This document shows, one piece after another, positions 43,528-52,791 of a stretch of 64,000 nucleotides of DNA; position 1 is the first letter of the stretch, and each line of letters opens with the position of its first letter. The DNA is from Pelagibacterium montanilacus. GTDB lineage: Bacteria; Pseudomonadota; Alphaproteobacteria; Rhizobiales; Devosiaceae. The translations under genes and the position numbers were made by a program. The stretch is taken from NCBI RefSeq assembly GCF_003992665.1, contig NZ_RZMX01000025.1, positions 124,001 to 188,000 of the forward strand, in the 5' to 3' direction. Below the pieces are notes generated by a model that saw only the letters and a program-made list of their open reading frames with translations, was not told the origin of the DNA and made no database searches.

Positions 43528-44087
43528 TAGCTGACCCCTTTCATGGCGATCTTCATGGCCGAGAGTTTTGTCTTGAGAGACGTGTCGATCATTTTCGAGC
43601 CGACCTGGACCACGAGGCCCCCGATCAGGCTTTCATCGACACGCGTATTGAGAGAAACGGTCTTGCCCACCTTCTCGCGCAGGACAGCGACGAGGTCGTC
43701 GCGCTGGGCATCGGTGAGCGGGGAAGCGGAAACCACCTGTGCGGTGATCTCGTTGCGGGCCACGGCAGCCAGTTCCTTGAACCGGGTGATGATGGCCGAA
43801 AGCGCGAACAAACGACCGTTCTTGGCCACGATCCGCAACGTGTTGGCCACCAGCTCGGTGGGCTGGGCCTTCTCGAGCACGGCGCCGAGCGCCTGGCGGC
43901 GGGCGTCGTTGGAGATGGCGGGGCTGCCCAGGAACCGGGCGAAATCCTCGGACGAGGAAATCAGCTCGGCGATGGAATCGAGGTCCTTTTCGGTCGCTTC
44001 GACCGCGTCGGCTTCGCTTGCCAGGTCAAACAGCGCCGAAGCGTAAGGGCGTGCGATCTGGGTCAAGAGTGAATGTGTTGCGCTCAA
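43527..44087 (-). CDS. atpH: ATP synthase F1 delta subunit
   Basis: 186 residues. OSCP-type subunit: N-terminal [52 protein letters not shown] in the middle, and the conserved C-terminal [29 protein letters not shown]. It links F1 to the peripheral stalk of F0. First gene of the operon; its promoter should lie in the 210-bp gap (44088-44297) downstream of priA. Confidence 0.96.
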   Translation of the reverse strand: MSATHSLLTQIARPYASALFDLASEADAVEATEKDLDSIAELISSSEDFARFLGSPAISNDARRQALGAVLEKAQPTELVANTLRIVAKNGRLFALSAIITRFKELAAVARNEITAQVVSASPLTDAQRDDLVAVLREKVGKTVSLNTRVDESLIGGLVVQVGSKMIDTSLKTKLSAMKIAMKGVS

Positions 44088-44297
44088 GCCGTTTCAACCC
44101 CGTGTTTTTCGCTGTAATCCGTGCACCCGACGGTGGGGCACACCCAAGGCATTGCGATCGCATCAAGGATGGCAGCTCCCATGCCCCTGGGAAATTGTGC
44201 GCTGGCCTTACCATGACCCACCGGACCGCGCAAGCATATGGGGGCCAAATTGGGGCGGCGGAAATGTCGCATGAATTGCCCGCTCGACGGCTCCCGC

Positions 44298-46481
44298 TCA
44301 GTAAAAGCTGATCGGGTCGATATCGACCTGGACCCTCAGGCTGCCCCGGGGCGGCGGCGCGGTCTCGAGCCAGAACCGGACATAGCCGGAAAGATCGAAT
44401 CCCCTGGCGCTCTGGGCGAGGATCCGGATCCGGTGCCGGCCGCGCACCATGGCCACCGGCGCGTCCGCCGGCCCGAAGCGCTTGACCCCCTCGGCCATGG
44501 GCGCCGCGGCCATCAGCGCCCGGGCATAGCCAAGCGTTTCGGGGTGCTCGGCGCCCGAGACCACCAGCGCGGCAAGCCGCCCGAAAGGGGGCAGCATGCC
44601 CTGCGCACGCACCTTGAGCTCATGGGCATAAAACCCCTCCCGATCGCCGGCCACCATCGCGGTCATCACCGGATGGCCGGGATGATAGGTCTGGAGAAAC
44701 GCCTTGCCCGTGCGGCTGGTCCGGCCCGCCCGCCCCGTCACCTGGGTGAGGATCTGGAAGGTCTTTTCCGCGGCGCGCGGGTCCCCGTGCGCCAGCCCCA
44801 GATCGGCGTCGATCACCCCCACGAGAGAGAGCTTTTCGAAGTGATGGCCCTTGGCCACGAGCTGGGTGCCGATCACGATGTCATACTCGCCCCGCGCGAT
44901 CTCGGCCAGCCGATCCCGGATCTGGCTCATCGATCCCATGTCCGAGGAGAGCACCACGGGTCGGGCGCCGGGGAACCGGGTCGCCACCTCCTCGGCCACG
45001 CGCTCGATCCCCGGGCCCACCGCCACCAGCGCGTCGGTCGCCCCGCAGGAGCCGCAGACCTCCGGGGTGCGCTCGGTGTGCCCGCAATGATGGCACATCA
45101 GGACGCCCCGGAACCGGTGCTCGACCAGCCATGTCGAGCAGTCCGGGCACTGGTACTGGTGCCCGCAGCTCCGGCACAGCGTCATGGGCGCATAGCCCCG
45201 GCGGTTGAGAAACAGCAGCGCCTGTTCGCCCCGGTCGAGCGCATCGAACACCGCCCGCGCCAGCCTTGGGGCGATCCATTCCCCCTTTTCGGGCCCCTCG
45301 GCCCGCATGTCGAGCGCGGTGATGTCGGGCAGCGCGGCGTCCGCGAACCGGCTTTCGAGCCGCACATGGGCGTAGCGCCCGGTATCGGCATTGTTGCGCG
45401 TCTCCACCGAAGGCGTCGCCGAGGACAGGATCACCCGCGCGCCCGCCATCGAGGCCCGCACCACCGCCATGTCGCGGCCATGATAGTTCACCCTGTCGGA
45501 CTGCTTGAACGCCCCGTCATGCTCCTCGTCGAGCACAAGGAGCCCCAGCTCGCGGAACGGCAGGAACAGCGCCGAGCGCGCCCCGATCACCGCCCGCACC
45601 TCCCCGGTCAGCACCCCGCGCCAGACCTTGGCGCGCTGGACCGGGGTCATCTCCGAATGCCATTCGGCGGCCCGCTGGCCGAAGCGCTTCTCGAACCGGT
45701 CGAGAAAGGTGTGGGTGAGCGCGATCTCGGGCAGGATCACCGCCACCTGCCGGCCCGCCCGCAACGCGTCCGCCACGCTCTCGAAGAACACCTCGGTCTT
45801 GCCCGACCCGGTGATCCCGTCCAGCAGCGCCACCGAGAACCCGCCTTTCGCCTCCCGGTCCCGCGCCCGGATCGCCTCGAGCGCCAGGGCCTGGTCGCCC
45901 GAGAGCGTCGCGGGCGCGAAATCGGGCTCGGGCGGCAAAACGGGCGGGGGCGCGGGCAATTCCACCCGCTCGAGCGCCCCGGATCTGACCAGCCCCTCGA
46001 CCACCGCCGGGGACACCCCCGAGGCGCCCACCAGCGCGGTTTTGGCCCAGGGATAGCCGTCCTCCATCACATCGAGCACCCGCCGTCGCGCATCGGTCAT
46101 CCGCTCGGGCGCAGCGCCCGCACGCCTGTAGGCCACGATCGGACGCGGCGGATCGAGCGCCTCCCGGCTGCGCAGCGCGCCGCGCAACACCATGCCCGGC
46201 TGGGCGAGCGTATAGCGCGCCACCCAGTCGATGGTCGCGCGCAATTCCTCCGAGAGCGGGGGCAGGTCGAACGCCTGGGCGATGTCCTTGAGCCGGTTGT
46301 GGGCGAAACTGTCCCTGGGCGCGCCCCACACCACCCCGAGCGTGGGCCGCGGCCCCAGCGGCACCACCACGATCGAGCCGGCGGTGACCTCCATGCCCTC
46401 GGGCACGCGATAGGAATAGGGCCCGTCCACCGCCACGGCCACCATCACCGAGACCACCGGACCTAAAGGGTCAGCCACCAT
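44298..46481 (-). CDS. priA: Primosomal replication restart helicase PriA
   Basis: 727 residues from ATG 46481. The ribosome site AAGGAG lies only 2 nt before this ATG but 5 nt before the next codon, GTG 46478, so GTG may be the real start. N-terminal DNA-binding domain (VAVDGPYSYRVPEG). Helicase motifs LLDGITGSGKTEVFFE, LVLDEEHDGAFKQ and ILSSATPSVET. The zinc-binding insertion has paired Cys in CRSCGHQYQCPDCS, CHHCGH and CGSCGA. QLVAKGHHFEKLSLVGVIDADLGL and QVTGRAGR follow. It reloads the replisome at stalled forks. Confidence 0.96.
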   Translation of the reverse strand: MVADPLGPVVSVMVAVAVDGPYSYRVPEGMEVTAGSIVVVPLGPRPTLGVVWGAPRDSFAHNRLKDIAQAFDLPPLSEELRATIDWVARYTLAQPGMVLRGALRSREALDPPRPIVAYRRAGAAPERMTDARRRVLDVMEDGYPWAKTALVGASGVSPAVVEGLVRSGALERVELPAPPPVLPPEPDFAPATLSGDQALALEAIRARDREAKGGFSVALLDGITGSGKTEVFFESVADALRAGRQVAVILPEIALTHTFLDRFEKRFGQRAAEWHSEMTPVQRAKVWRGVLTGEVRAVIGARSALFLPFRELGLLVLDEEHDGAFKQSDRVNYHGRDMAVVRASMAGARVILSSATPSVETRNNADTGRYAHVRLESRFADAALPDITALDMRAEGPEKGEWIAPRLARAVFDALDRGEQALLFLNRRGYAPMTLCRSCGHQYQCPDCSTWLVEHRFRGVLMCHHCGHTERTPEVCGSCGATDALVAVGPGIERVAEEVATRFPGARPVVLSSDMGSMSQIRDRLAEIARGEYDIVIGTQLVAKGHHFEKLSLVGVIDADLGLAHGDPRAAEKTFQILTQVTGRAGRTSRTGKAFLQTYHPGHPVMTAMVAGDREGFYAHELKVRAQGMLPPFGRLAALVVSGAEHPETLGYARALMAAAPMAEGVKRFGPADAPVAMVRGRHRIRILAQSARGFDLSGYVRFWLETAPPPRGSLRVQVDIDPISFY

Positions 46482-46586
46482 CACTCCTTGATCGCTCCGC
46501 TTTTCCTGCGCCACCATAGGCGAGAAATCCGATTCGGCCAGCGCCGCCTTAGGGCCGTGCTAACCGGTCGGCCCCATGATGGCCCC

Positions 46587-47516
46587 ATGACCGACACCGC
46601 CTTTGCCATCGACGCCCCGCTTGCCGGCCACATCGCGGACTGGCACCGCGAGCTTGCGGCCATCCGGCGGCTTTCGCCGAAAACCTGCGAGGCCTATGGC
46701 CGCGACCTCGACCAGTTCCTCGCCTTTCTCGCCGGGCATCTGGGCGGGACGGTGACCCTGCCGGCCCTCGCCGATCTGCGCGCCGCCGATATCCGCGCGT
46801 TCCTTGCGGCCCGGCGCCGCGCCTCGGCGGGCTCGCGCACGCTCGCCCGCACGCTGTCGGGGCTCAAATCCTTCTTTTCCTATCTCGAGCGCAACGGCAT
46901 CCTTTCGCTGGAAGCCCTGTCGATCATCCGCACCCCCAAGATCGGGCAATCCCTGCCCAAGGCCCTCACCGCCACCGAGGCGAGCGCCACCCTCACCGCC
47001 AGCGCCGATCTCGAGGACCGCCCCTGGGTCGCGGCCCGCGACAGCGCGGTGATCGCCCTGTGCTACGGGGCCGGCCTGCGCATCGCCGAAGCGCTCGCGC
47101 TCACAGCCCGGGACCTCGACGCGACCAGCCTTCGGGTCACTGGCAAGGGCGGCAAGGTCCGGCTCGTGCCGCTCATCGCCCCGGTCCGCGACGCGATCGA
47201 AACCTATCTCAAGCTCTCGCCCTTTTCCCCCGGCCCCACCGAGCCGATCTTTCGCGGCGTGCGCGGCGGCGTTCTCAGCCCGCGGCTCATCCAGTACCGG
47301 CTCGAGGCGGTGCGCGGCGCGCTCGGCCTGCCGCCCTCGGCGACCCCCCACGCCCTGCGCCATTCCTTTGCCACCCATATCCTCGGACGCGGCGGCGATC
47401 TGCGCGCCATCCAGGAGCTTTTGGGCCACGCCTCGCTCTCGACCACCCAGATCTACACCCATGTGGACACCGACCGCCTGCTCGAAAGCTACCGCAAGGC
47501 CCATCCGCGGGGGTAA
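46587..47516 (+). CDS. xerC: Tyrosine recombinase XerC
   Basis: 309 residues from ATG 46587. The N-terminal SAM-like core-binding domain (WHRELAAIRRLSPKTCEAYGRDLDQFLAFL) is followed by the catalytic domain. Active residues visible: Arg in YGAGLRIAEAL, Lys in TGKGGKVRLVP, His-x-x-Arg in PHALRHSFATHIL, His/Trp position in ELLGHASLSTTQIYTHV, and the nucleophile Tyr in IYTHV. It resolves chromosome dimers at dif with XerD. Position divergent from priA is common in alphaproteobacteria, favouring XerC over a mobile-element integrase. Confidence 0.92.
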   Translation: MTDTAFAIDAPLAGHIADWHRELAAIRRLSPKTCEAYGRDLDQFLAFLAGHLGGTVTLPALADLRAADIRAFLAARRRASAGSRTLARTLSGLKSFFSYLERNGILSLEALSIIRTPKIGQSLPKALTATEASATLTASADLEDRPWVAARDSAVIALCYGAGLRIAEALALTARDLDATSLRVTGKGGKVRLVPLIAPVRDAIETYLKLSPFSPGPTEPIFRGVRGGVLSPRLIQYRLEAVRGALGLPPSATPHALRHSFATHILGRGGDLRAIQELLGHASLSTTQIYTHVDTDRLLESYRKAHPRG

Positions 47517-47518
47517 CC

Positions 47519-47690
47519 GGAGCGTTCCCAGACAAAGCTGGATAGCTTTTTCGGTTCGGGAACGTGACCAACCAGAAACCCGGCGTTCCCAGAAAAAGCT
47601 GGATAGCTTTTTCGGTTCGGGAACGCGACCAACCAGAAGCCCGGCGTTCCCGGAAAACGCCGGGCAGCGTCTTCACTTCGGTGGCACGGC
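47519..47690. repeat. Tandem form of the dispersed palindrome, 61-bp period
   Basis: Three units start at 47522, 47583 and 47644, each opening GCGTTCCC. The first two carry AGCTGGATAGCTTTTTCGGTTCGGGAACG and are nearly identical; the third diverges after GCGTTCCCGGAAAA. Arms GCGTTCCC and GGGAACGC match the GCGTTTCC/GGAAACGC arms of the dispersed element, and GACCAA replaces GACAAA. The second hairpin is absent. They lie between xerC and the EamA transporter gene. Confidence 0.85.
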
Positions 47691-47784
47691 CCCGCCCCTT
47701 GCCTCCCATCATTCCCCCGGCGCCCCCGCCCATGACCGATTTGCCCGTGACGCGGCAGGATCGGAGGCGTAAAGCAACCGGACC

Positions 47785-48759
47785 ATGTCCAGCCCCGAAC
47801 TCCCCCCCGCCCCGCCTCTAGCCCCGGACCGCGATCAGATCGTGGGGCTCGCGCTCGCCGCGCTCGGGGCCGCGCTCTTTGCCACCAAGGGCATTTTCGT
47901 CAAGCTCGCGCTCGAGCAGGGCCCCGACCCGGTGACCATCCTCACCTGGCGCATGATCGTCTCGGTGCCCATCTTCGTTCTCGTGGGGCTCTGGACCGTG
48001 CGGCGCAACCGCACCCGGAGCCGCAACGGCACCGCCCGGGCGCGCGAGATTTCGGCGCGCGGTGTGCTCACCGCCGGGCTCATCGGCATCCTGGCCTATT
48101 ACGTCGCCTCCTATCTCGATTTCGCCGCGCTCGCCCACATCACCGCCCAGCTCAACCGGCTGATCCTTTTGACCTACCCCTTCTTCGTGCTGGCGCTCGC
48201 GGCGATCTTTTTCGGCCGCCGGGTCTCGCGCACCGCGCTTCTGGCCGCGCTCGGCTCCTATCTCGGCATCGCGCTGATCTTCGCCCACGATCTGGCCATC
48301 GGCGGCGAGGACGTGGTGGTGGGCGCGCTGCTCGTTCTGGGCGCGGGGCTCGCCTATGCGGTCTTCCAGCTCGTCTCCAAGCGCTGGATCGACATCATGG
48401 GCGCGGCGATCTTCACCTCCATCGCCATGACGGCGGCGGGGATGGCGGTGCTCGTCCATTTCCTCGCCACCCACCCGCTCGACGCCCTCATCGTGCCCTT
48501 GCCCACTCTCGCCCTTTTTCTGGCTCTGGGCTTTTTCTCCACCGTGCTGCCCGCCTATGCGATCTCGGCGGCCATCGGGCGGATCGGCCCCGAACGCACC
48601 GCGGTCTTTGGCAACCTCTCCCCGCTGGTCACCACCGTTCTGGCCATCGTCGTGCTGGGAGAAGCCTTCACCCTCTGGCACGCGGCGGGCACCGCGCTGG
48701 TCATCGCCGGCATCGTGGTCTTCACCCGCCAGACCCGCACCGGCAAAGCGCCGAAATAG
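47785..48759 (+). CDS. EamA-family (DMT superfamily) transporter
   Basis: 324 residues with about ten hydrophobic segments arranged as two EamA repeats. The first (LAALGAALFATKGIFVKLALEQGPDPVTILTWRMIV) and second (VGALLVLGAGLAYAVFQLVSKRW) each begin with the characteristic segment; AYAISAAIGRIGPERTAVFGNLSPLVTTVLAIVVLGE is the conserved end. Such proteins are often metabolite exporters or permeases; the substrate is unknown. The first 15 residues are Pro-rich and cytoplasmic. A strong terminator follows. Confidence 0.88.
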   Translation: MSSPELPPAPPLAPDRDQIVGLALAALGAALFATKGIFVKLALEQGPDPVTILTWRMIVSVPIFVLVGLWTVRRNRTRSRNGTARAREISARGVLTAGLIGILAYYVASYLDFAALAHITAQLNRLILLTYPFFVLALAAIFFGRRVSRTALLAALGSYLGIALIFAHDLAIGGEDVVVGALLVLGAGLAYAVFQLVSKRWIDIMGAAIFTSIAMTAAGMAVLVHFLATHPLDALIVPLPTLALFLALGFFSTVLPAYAISAAIGRIGPERTAVFGNLSPLVTTVLAIVVLGEAFTLWHAAGTALVIAGIVVFTRQTRTGKAPK

Positions 48760-48764
48760 AACGA

Positions 48765-48796
48765 GGGGGCAGCGCCCGGACGCTGCCCCCTGTTTT
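48765..48796 (+). terminator. Terminator after the EamA transporter gene
   Basis: GGGGGCAGCG (48765-48774) pairs with CGCTGCCCCC (48781-48790) around CCCGGA, followed by TGTTTT. It starts 6 bp after the stop. Confidence 0.88.
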
Positions 48797-48829
48797 CAGT
48801 CCGGCAATCGAGAGCCCGAAGGCGCCTGC

Positions 48830-50173
48830 TTATTCCGCCGCGTCGGCGATCACCTCGCCGGTCCCCGGCGGGAAGGCGGGATCGGTTTCCTCGCCCAGGA
48901 TCAGATCGATCGCGAACTGGAGCTGGTTGTCGTCCTCGCGGTCGGCCGGCACATAGACCGAGGACCCGACCGGTTCGGCCTCCTCGTTCTCGCCCAGGAT
49001 ATGGCCCTCGAGCCCGGCTTCCCCGATGATCTCGTCGAACCCCTGGAATTCTTCAGGAACGTCCTGGAAGATCTCGATGTCGGGGCGAATGCCCGCGGCC
49101 TGGATCGAACGATTGTTGGGCGTATAGTAGCGCGCCGTGGTCAGGCGCATGGCTTCATTGGGGCTCAGCGGGATGATCGACTGCACCGAACCCTTGCCGA
49201 ACGAGCGCGTGCCCACCAGCGTGGCGCGCGCGTGGTCCTGAAGCGCACCCGCCACGATCTCGGCCGCCGAGGCCGACCCGCCATTGATCAGGACGATGAT
49301 CGGAACGTCCCCGATCAGCGCGTCCAGATCGTCGGCGCTGGCATCATAGCGCGAGGACTGGTTGGCCAGCCGGCCGCGGGTCAGAACGATGCTGCCCTGG
49401 GAGAGGAAGGCGTCGGCGACGAACTCGGCCTGATTGACCAGTCCGCCCGGATTGTTCCGCAGGTCGAGAATGATGCCGTCCGGCGCCCCCTCGCTTTCCT
49501 CCATGATCTCGCGGATCGCGAGGTCGAGCCCGGTATAGGCCTGTTCCGAGAACCGCGAGAGCCGGATCACGGGCACGTCGCGCTCATTGTTCCAGCGCAC
49601 CGCAGCCACTTCGATGATGTCGCGGGTCAGGGTCATGGGAATGGGCTCGGCCACGCCCTCGCGGGCGATGACGAGGTCCACATCCGTGCCGCGCTCGCCG
49701 CGCATCAGGGTCACCGCCTCGTCGAGCGTCAGGCCCTGCACCTGCTGTCCGTCGATCTCGACAACGAGGTCGTTGGCGAGAATGCCGGCCGCCTGGGCGG
49801 GGCTTTCGTCATAGGGTGTGACGACCTTGACCAGCCCGTCTTCCATGGTCACCTCGATGCCCAGCCCGCCGAAGGTGCCCGAAGTATCCTCGCGCACGTC
49901 CGAGAAGCTCTCGGCATCAAGGAAGGTCGAATGCGGATCGAGCGAGGTCAGCATGCCCTGGATCGCCGCCCGGATCAGTTCGGCCTCGTCGGGCGCCTCG
50001 ATATATTCCGCGCGGATCCGGTCGAACACCAGCCCGAACAATTCGAGCTCGCGGTAGATCTCCGCGTCCCCGCTTTCGCCCTCGCTCTCGCTCTGGGCAA
50101 GGAGCGCGCCGGGCGCGAACGCCATCATCAGTGCCACCGCGGTGGCGGCGACCCGCCGTTTCAGTCGTGCCAT
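48830..50173 (-). CDS. ctpA: S41-family C-terminal processing peptidase CtpA
   Basis: 447 residues from ATG 50173. Signal peptide (LKRRVAATAVALMMAFAPGALLA), an N-terminal helical region, a PDZ domain (FGGLGIEVTMEDGLVKVVTPYDESPAQAAG), and a tail-specific protease domain with nucleophile Ser in NGGSASAAEIVAGAL and Lys in GTRSFGKGSVQSI. A periplasmic protease, in related bacteria acting on cell-wall hydrolases and envelope proteins. Its ATG shares one base with the stop of the EnvC-like gene (TGATG), so the two are coupled. The C-terminal tail is acidic. Confidence 0.94.
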   Translation of the reverse strand: MARLKRRVAATAVALMMAFAPGALLAQSESEGESGDAEIYRELELFGLVFDRIRAEYIEAPDEAELIRAAIQGMLTSLDPHSTFLDAESFSDVREDTSGTFGGLGIEVTMEDGLVKVVTPYDESPAQAAGILANDLVVEIDGQQVQGLTLDEAVTLMRGERGTDVDLVIAREGVAEPIPMTLTRDIIEVAAVRWNNERDVPVIRLSRFSEQAYTGLDLAIREIMEESEGAPDGIILDLRNNPGGLVNQAEFVADAFLSQGSIVLTRGRLANQSSRYDASADDLDALIGDVPIIVLINGGSASAAEIVAGALQDHARATLVGTRSFGKGSVQSIIPLSPNEAMRLTTARYYTPNNRSIQAAGIRPDIEIFQDVPEEFQGFDEIIGEAGLEGHILGENEEAEPVGSSVYVPADREDDNQLQFAIDLILGEETDPAFPPGTGEVIADAAE

Positions 50174-51591
50174 CAGCTCGCTCCACTTTCCTGCGCTACG
50201 GTCAGTGCGGTCCACCACCCTTGGGGGTCGATGGGAATGCCGCCTTCCCTGAGTTCAACATACAAGGCCGGGCCAGAGGCCTCGGACCGGGCTGCGATGC
50301 GGGCATCGGGCTGGCTGCCCATGGTCCCGACCGGCTCGCCCATTCTGACAAATGCGCCCCGCTCCACATCTGTACGCGCCAGACCTGCGAGAACGATCAT
50401 ATAGTCCTGGCCGGCATTGAGGATGGCGATTTCGCCATAATTGAGGAAGGGTCCGGTATAGACCACCCATCCATCCGCCGGCGCGACGACCTGCGCCCCC
50501 GCCTCGGTCTCGATCGAAAGCCCCTTGGAGGTGCCCCCGAACCCGTCGGCGGCGCCAAAGCTGATCAAGAGGTCCCCGGTCACCGGCGAGGTGAGGTAAC
50601 CCCTTGCGGATTCGAGAGGAACTGCCGGTTCGGTGCGCGTGTCGTCGGCAAAAGCCACTGCGATCACCTCCGGGTCCAGCGCGGGTACGTCCTCGCCCGC
50701 GCTCGCGGCCCGGTTGGCGTCCCGGGCCGTGGTCACCGCCGCAATCCGGCGCTCGAGCCCCTCGATCAACTGTTCGAGAGACCGCGCCCGATCGGCCAGC
50801 GCCTGGGCCTCCGCCTCCTCGCGGATCAGATCCTCACTCAACCATTCGAGCCCCTGGGTGCGCGCCTCGATCACCGTGGCGATGCGCAGCCGCTCCTCGT
50901 TGAGCGTCAAGAGATTGGCGTTGAGGCGGTCCGCTTCGGCCAGAACTTCGCTTTTGAGGCCCCCGAGCCGTTCGAGGTCCGCGGTGACGTCCGCGGCCCG
51001 TTCCTGGAGCTGGGGCAGCACCGCGCCCAAAAGCAGCGCGGCGCGCGCCGAGCCCAGCGCGTCGCTGGGATCCACGATCAGCGCCGGTGGCGGGCTCACG
51101 GTGATGCGCTGGAGCGAGGCGAGAAGGTTGGAAATAGAGCGGTCGTGACCATCGAGCCTGAGCCGCACGCTCTCTTCGCTGGCCAGCAATTCCTCGATCC
51201 GGTCCTCGATCAGCCTGATGTCGCCATCGGCCATGTCCACCCGCTCGTCCGCTGCCCGCAATTGCAGGCCGAGCTCGGTGGCGTCGCCATCGAGCGCCAG
51301 GATTTCGGCACGGATATTGGCGATGCGGTCCTCGGTAAGCCGCATCTGGCGGGTCACATCATCGAGATCCAGGCTCGCTCCGGCATTGGCATCCTCGAAC
51401 TCGGACGGGGCCAGCGCATCGAGCGCCGTCTCGGTCCCGCCTCCATCGACCGGTTCGACCGTTTCGGTCTGGGCCTGCCCGTCCTCGACCTGCCCGTCCT
51501 GGGCCGGCAGCGTCACGGACCATGCCGCCAGAAGGCAGGCAAGCCCGGCAATCGGCAACAGGCGGGGCATCAAAAGTTTGATGGGCAACAA
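50173..51591 (-). CDS. EnvC-like murein hydrolase activator with degenerate LytM domain
   Basis: 472 residues (ATG 51570 is an alternative start). Signal-like N terminus, then about 250 residues of coiled coil (DDVTRQMRLTEDRIANIRAEILAL and onward), and a C-terminal M23/LytM domain. Each zinc ligand is replaced: the HxGxD position reads SKGLS and the HxH position reads VLAGL. Loss of the zinc site is the mark of EnvC/NlpD-type activators, which switch on amidases at the division site rather than cutting themselves. Coupled with ctpA downstream and preceded by rlmH (54 bp). Confidence 0.88.
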   Translation of the reverse strand: MLPIKLLMPRLLPIAGLACLLAAWSVTLPAQDGQVEDGQAQTETVEPVDGGGTETALDALAPSEFEDANAGASLDLDDVTRQMRLTEDRIANIRAEILALDGDATELGLQLRAADERVDMADGDIRLIEDRIEELLASEESVRLRLDGHDRSISNLLASLQRITVSPPPALIVDPSDALGSARAALLLGAVLPQLQERAADVTADLERLGGLKSEVLAEADRLNANLLTLNEERLRIATVIEARTQGLEWLSEDLIREEAEAQALADRARSLEQLIEGLERRIAAVTTARDANRAASAGEDVPALDPEVIAVAFADDTRTEPAVPLESARGYLTSPVTGDLLISFGAADGFGGTSKGLSIETEAGAQVVAPADGWVVYTGPFLNYGEIAILNAGQDYMIVLAGLARTDVERGAFVRMGEPVGTMGSQPDARIAARSEASGPALYVELREGGIPIDPQGWWTALTVAQESGAS

Positions 51592-51645
51592 TTCCTCCGG
51601 CGAATCAACGCGCGACAGGGCGCAATCCTAACAGAGCCGGCCCGC

Positions 51646-52131
51646 TCAATCGCCCCGGTGATAGGGATGGCCCGATAAAATTGTCGTGGCGCGGTAAAGC
51701 TGCTCGGCGACCATGATCCGCACCATCTGGTGCGGCCAGGTCATGGGCGAAAACGACAGGACGAGATCTGCCCTCTCGCGCACCGTCTCATCGAGCCCGT
51801 CCGCACCTCCGATGATCACCACCAGATCGGACCGGCCCATGTCGCGCCATTGCCCGATCCGCTCGGCGAAATCCTCGCTGGCAAGAGACCTGCCGCGCTC
51901 GTCGAGCGCGATCACCACTGCCTTTTCTGGGAGCGCGGCGAGCAGGGCCCTGGCTTCCTCCCCCTTGCGGGCACCTGCCGAGGACGCGCGCGACTCGGCC
52001 ATCTCGGTCACCGCGAATCCGGTCAGCCCGATGCCCCGCCCCTGGGCGACCGCCCGGTCGAGATACCGCGCCGCAAGGGTACGCTCGGGCCCATCCTTCA
52101 TGCGCCCGACGGCACTCACTGCGATGCGCAT
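51646..52131 (-). CDS. rlmH: 23S rRNA (pseudouridine1915-N3)-methyltransferase RlmH
   Basis: 161 residues, a SPOUT methyltransferase. MRIAVSAVGRMKDGPERTLAARYLDRA at the start, VVIALDERGRSLASEDFAERI, and the knot region VVIIGGADGLDETVRERADLVLSFSPMTWPHQMVRIMVAEQLYRATTILSGHPYHR match RlmH over its whole length. It modifies helix 69 of 23S rRNA. 16 bp after rsfS, the usual partner. Confidence 0.97.
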   Translation of the reverse strand: MRIAVSAVGRMKDGPERTLAARYLDRAVAQGRGIGLTGFAVTEMAESRASSAGARKGEEARALLAALPEKAVVIALDERGRSLASEDFAERIGQWRDMGRSDLVVIIGGADGLDETVRERADLVLSFSPMTWPHQMVRIMVAEQLYRATTILSGHPYHRGD

Positions 52132-52147
52132 CGCCCGATCGTCTCGA

Positions 52148-52543
52148 TCAGTGCGCGTCGCTGCCGAAATCGGCCGCCCACATCTTCTCGATGTTGTAGA
52201 ACGAACGGACTTCGGGCCTGAAGATGTGCACGATCACGTCTCCGGCGTCGACGAGCACCCAGTCGGCGGTCGGCAGACCCTCGATCCGCGGCTTGGGATG
52301 CCCGCCCTCGCGCAGCGCCTTGACCAGCTGGTCCGCGATCGCGGACACGTGCCGGTTCGAGCGCCCGGAGGTCACGACCATGTGGTCCGAGAGCGAGGAT
52401 TTGCCGGTGATGTCGATCGAGAGGGTGTCTTCGGCCTTGGCGTCGTCGAGGCAGGCCGTGACGATGTCGAGCACGGGAGCAGGCTGGGCCTGCGTGCTGT
52501 CGGCGCCGCCTTGCGGGACCGACGAATTGGGCGTTGGGGCCAT
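52148..52543 (-). CDS. rsfS: Ribosomal silencing factor RsfS
   Basis: 131 residues. The core DIVTACLDDAKAEDTLSIDITGKSSLSDHMVVTSGRSNRHVSAIADQLVKAL then ADWVLVDAGDVIVHIFRPEVRSFYNIEKMWA is characteristic. It binds ribosomal protein uL14 and blocks subunit joining in starvation. The first 25 residues form a Pro/Gln-rich extension. The 248 bp between it and nadD show no gene. Confidence 0.96.
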   Translation of the reverse strand: MAPTPNSSVPQGGADSTQAQPAPVLDIVTACLDDAKAEDTLSIDITGKSSLSDHMVVTSGRSNRHVSAIADQLVKALREGGHPKPRIEGLPTADWVLVDAGDVIVHIFRPEVRSFYNIEKMWAADFGSDAH

Positions 52544-52791
52544 CAGCTGTCGGCCTCCGCCCGCGCCATCGCAATATGGGTCATCAAATCGGGCTATTGT
52601 CCTTTTCGGTTCGCGGTCGTCTTGTTGCCGGCCACTTGCCGGATCGCGTCTTGCGAACGGGCCGACCGCCGGGCCCGTTCCATGGTCTCAATATGCGTGC
52701 GCCGCGCCCGTTTGCCAAGCACCGGCGCCAGCCAATCGATCATGAGCCCGTGTCGGGAACATGACCGCCCTGTCTGCCCGGGAGAAAACGG

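Noticed and set aside
46587-47516. Phage or island integrase
   Set aside because: Length, domain pattern and position beside priA fit the housekeeping XerC; the atypical DNA is 13 kb away.
47519-47690. CRISPR array at the 61-bp repeat
   Set aside because: Units are contiguous without spacers, are palindromic like the dispersed element, and no cas gene is near.
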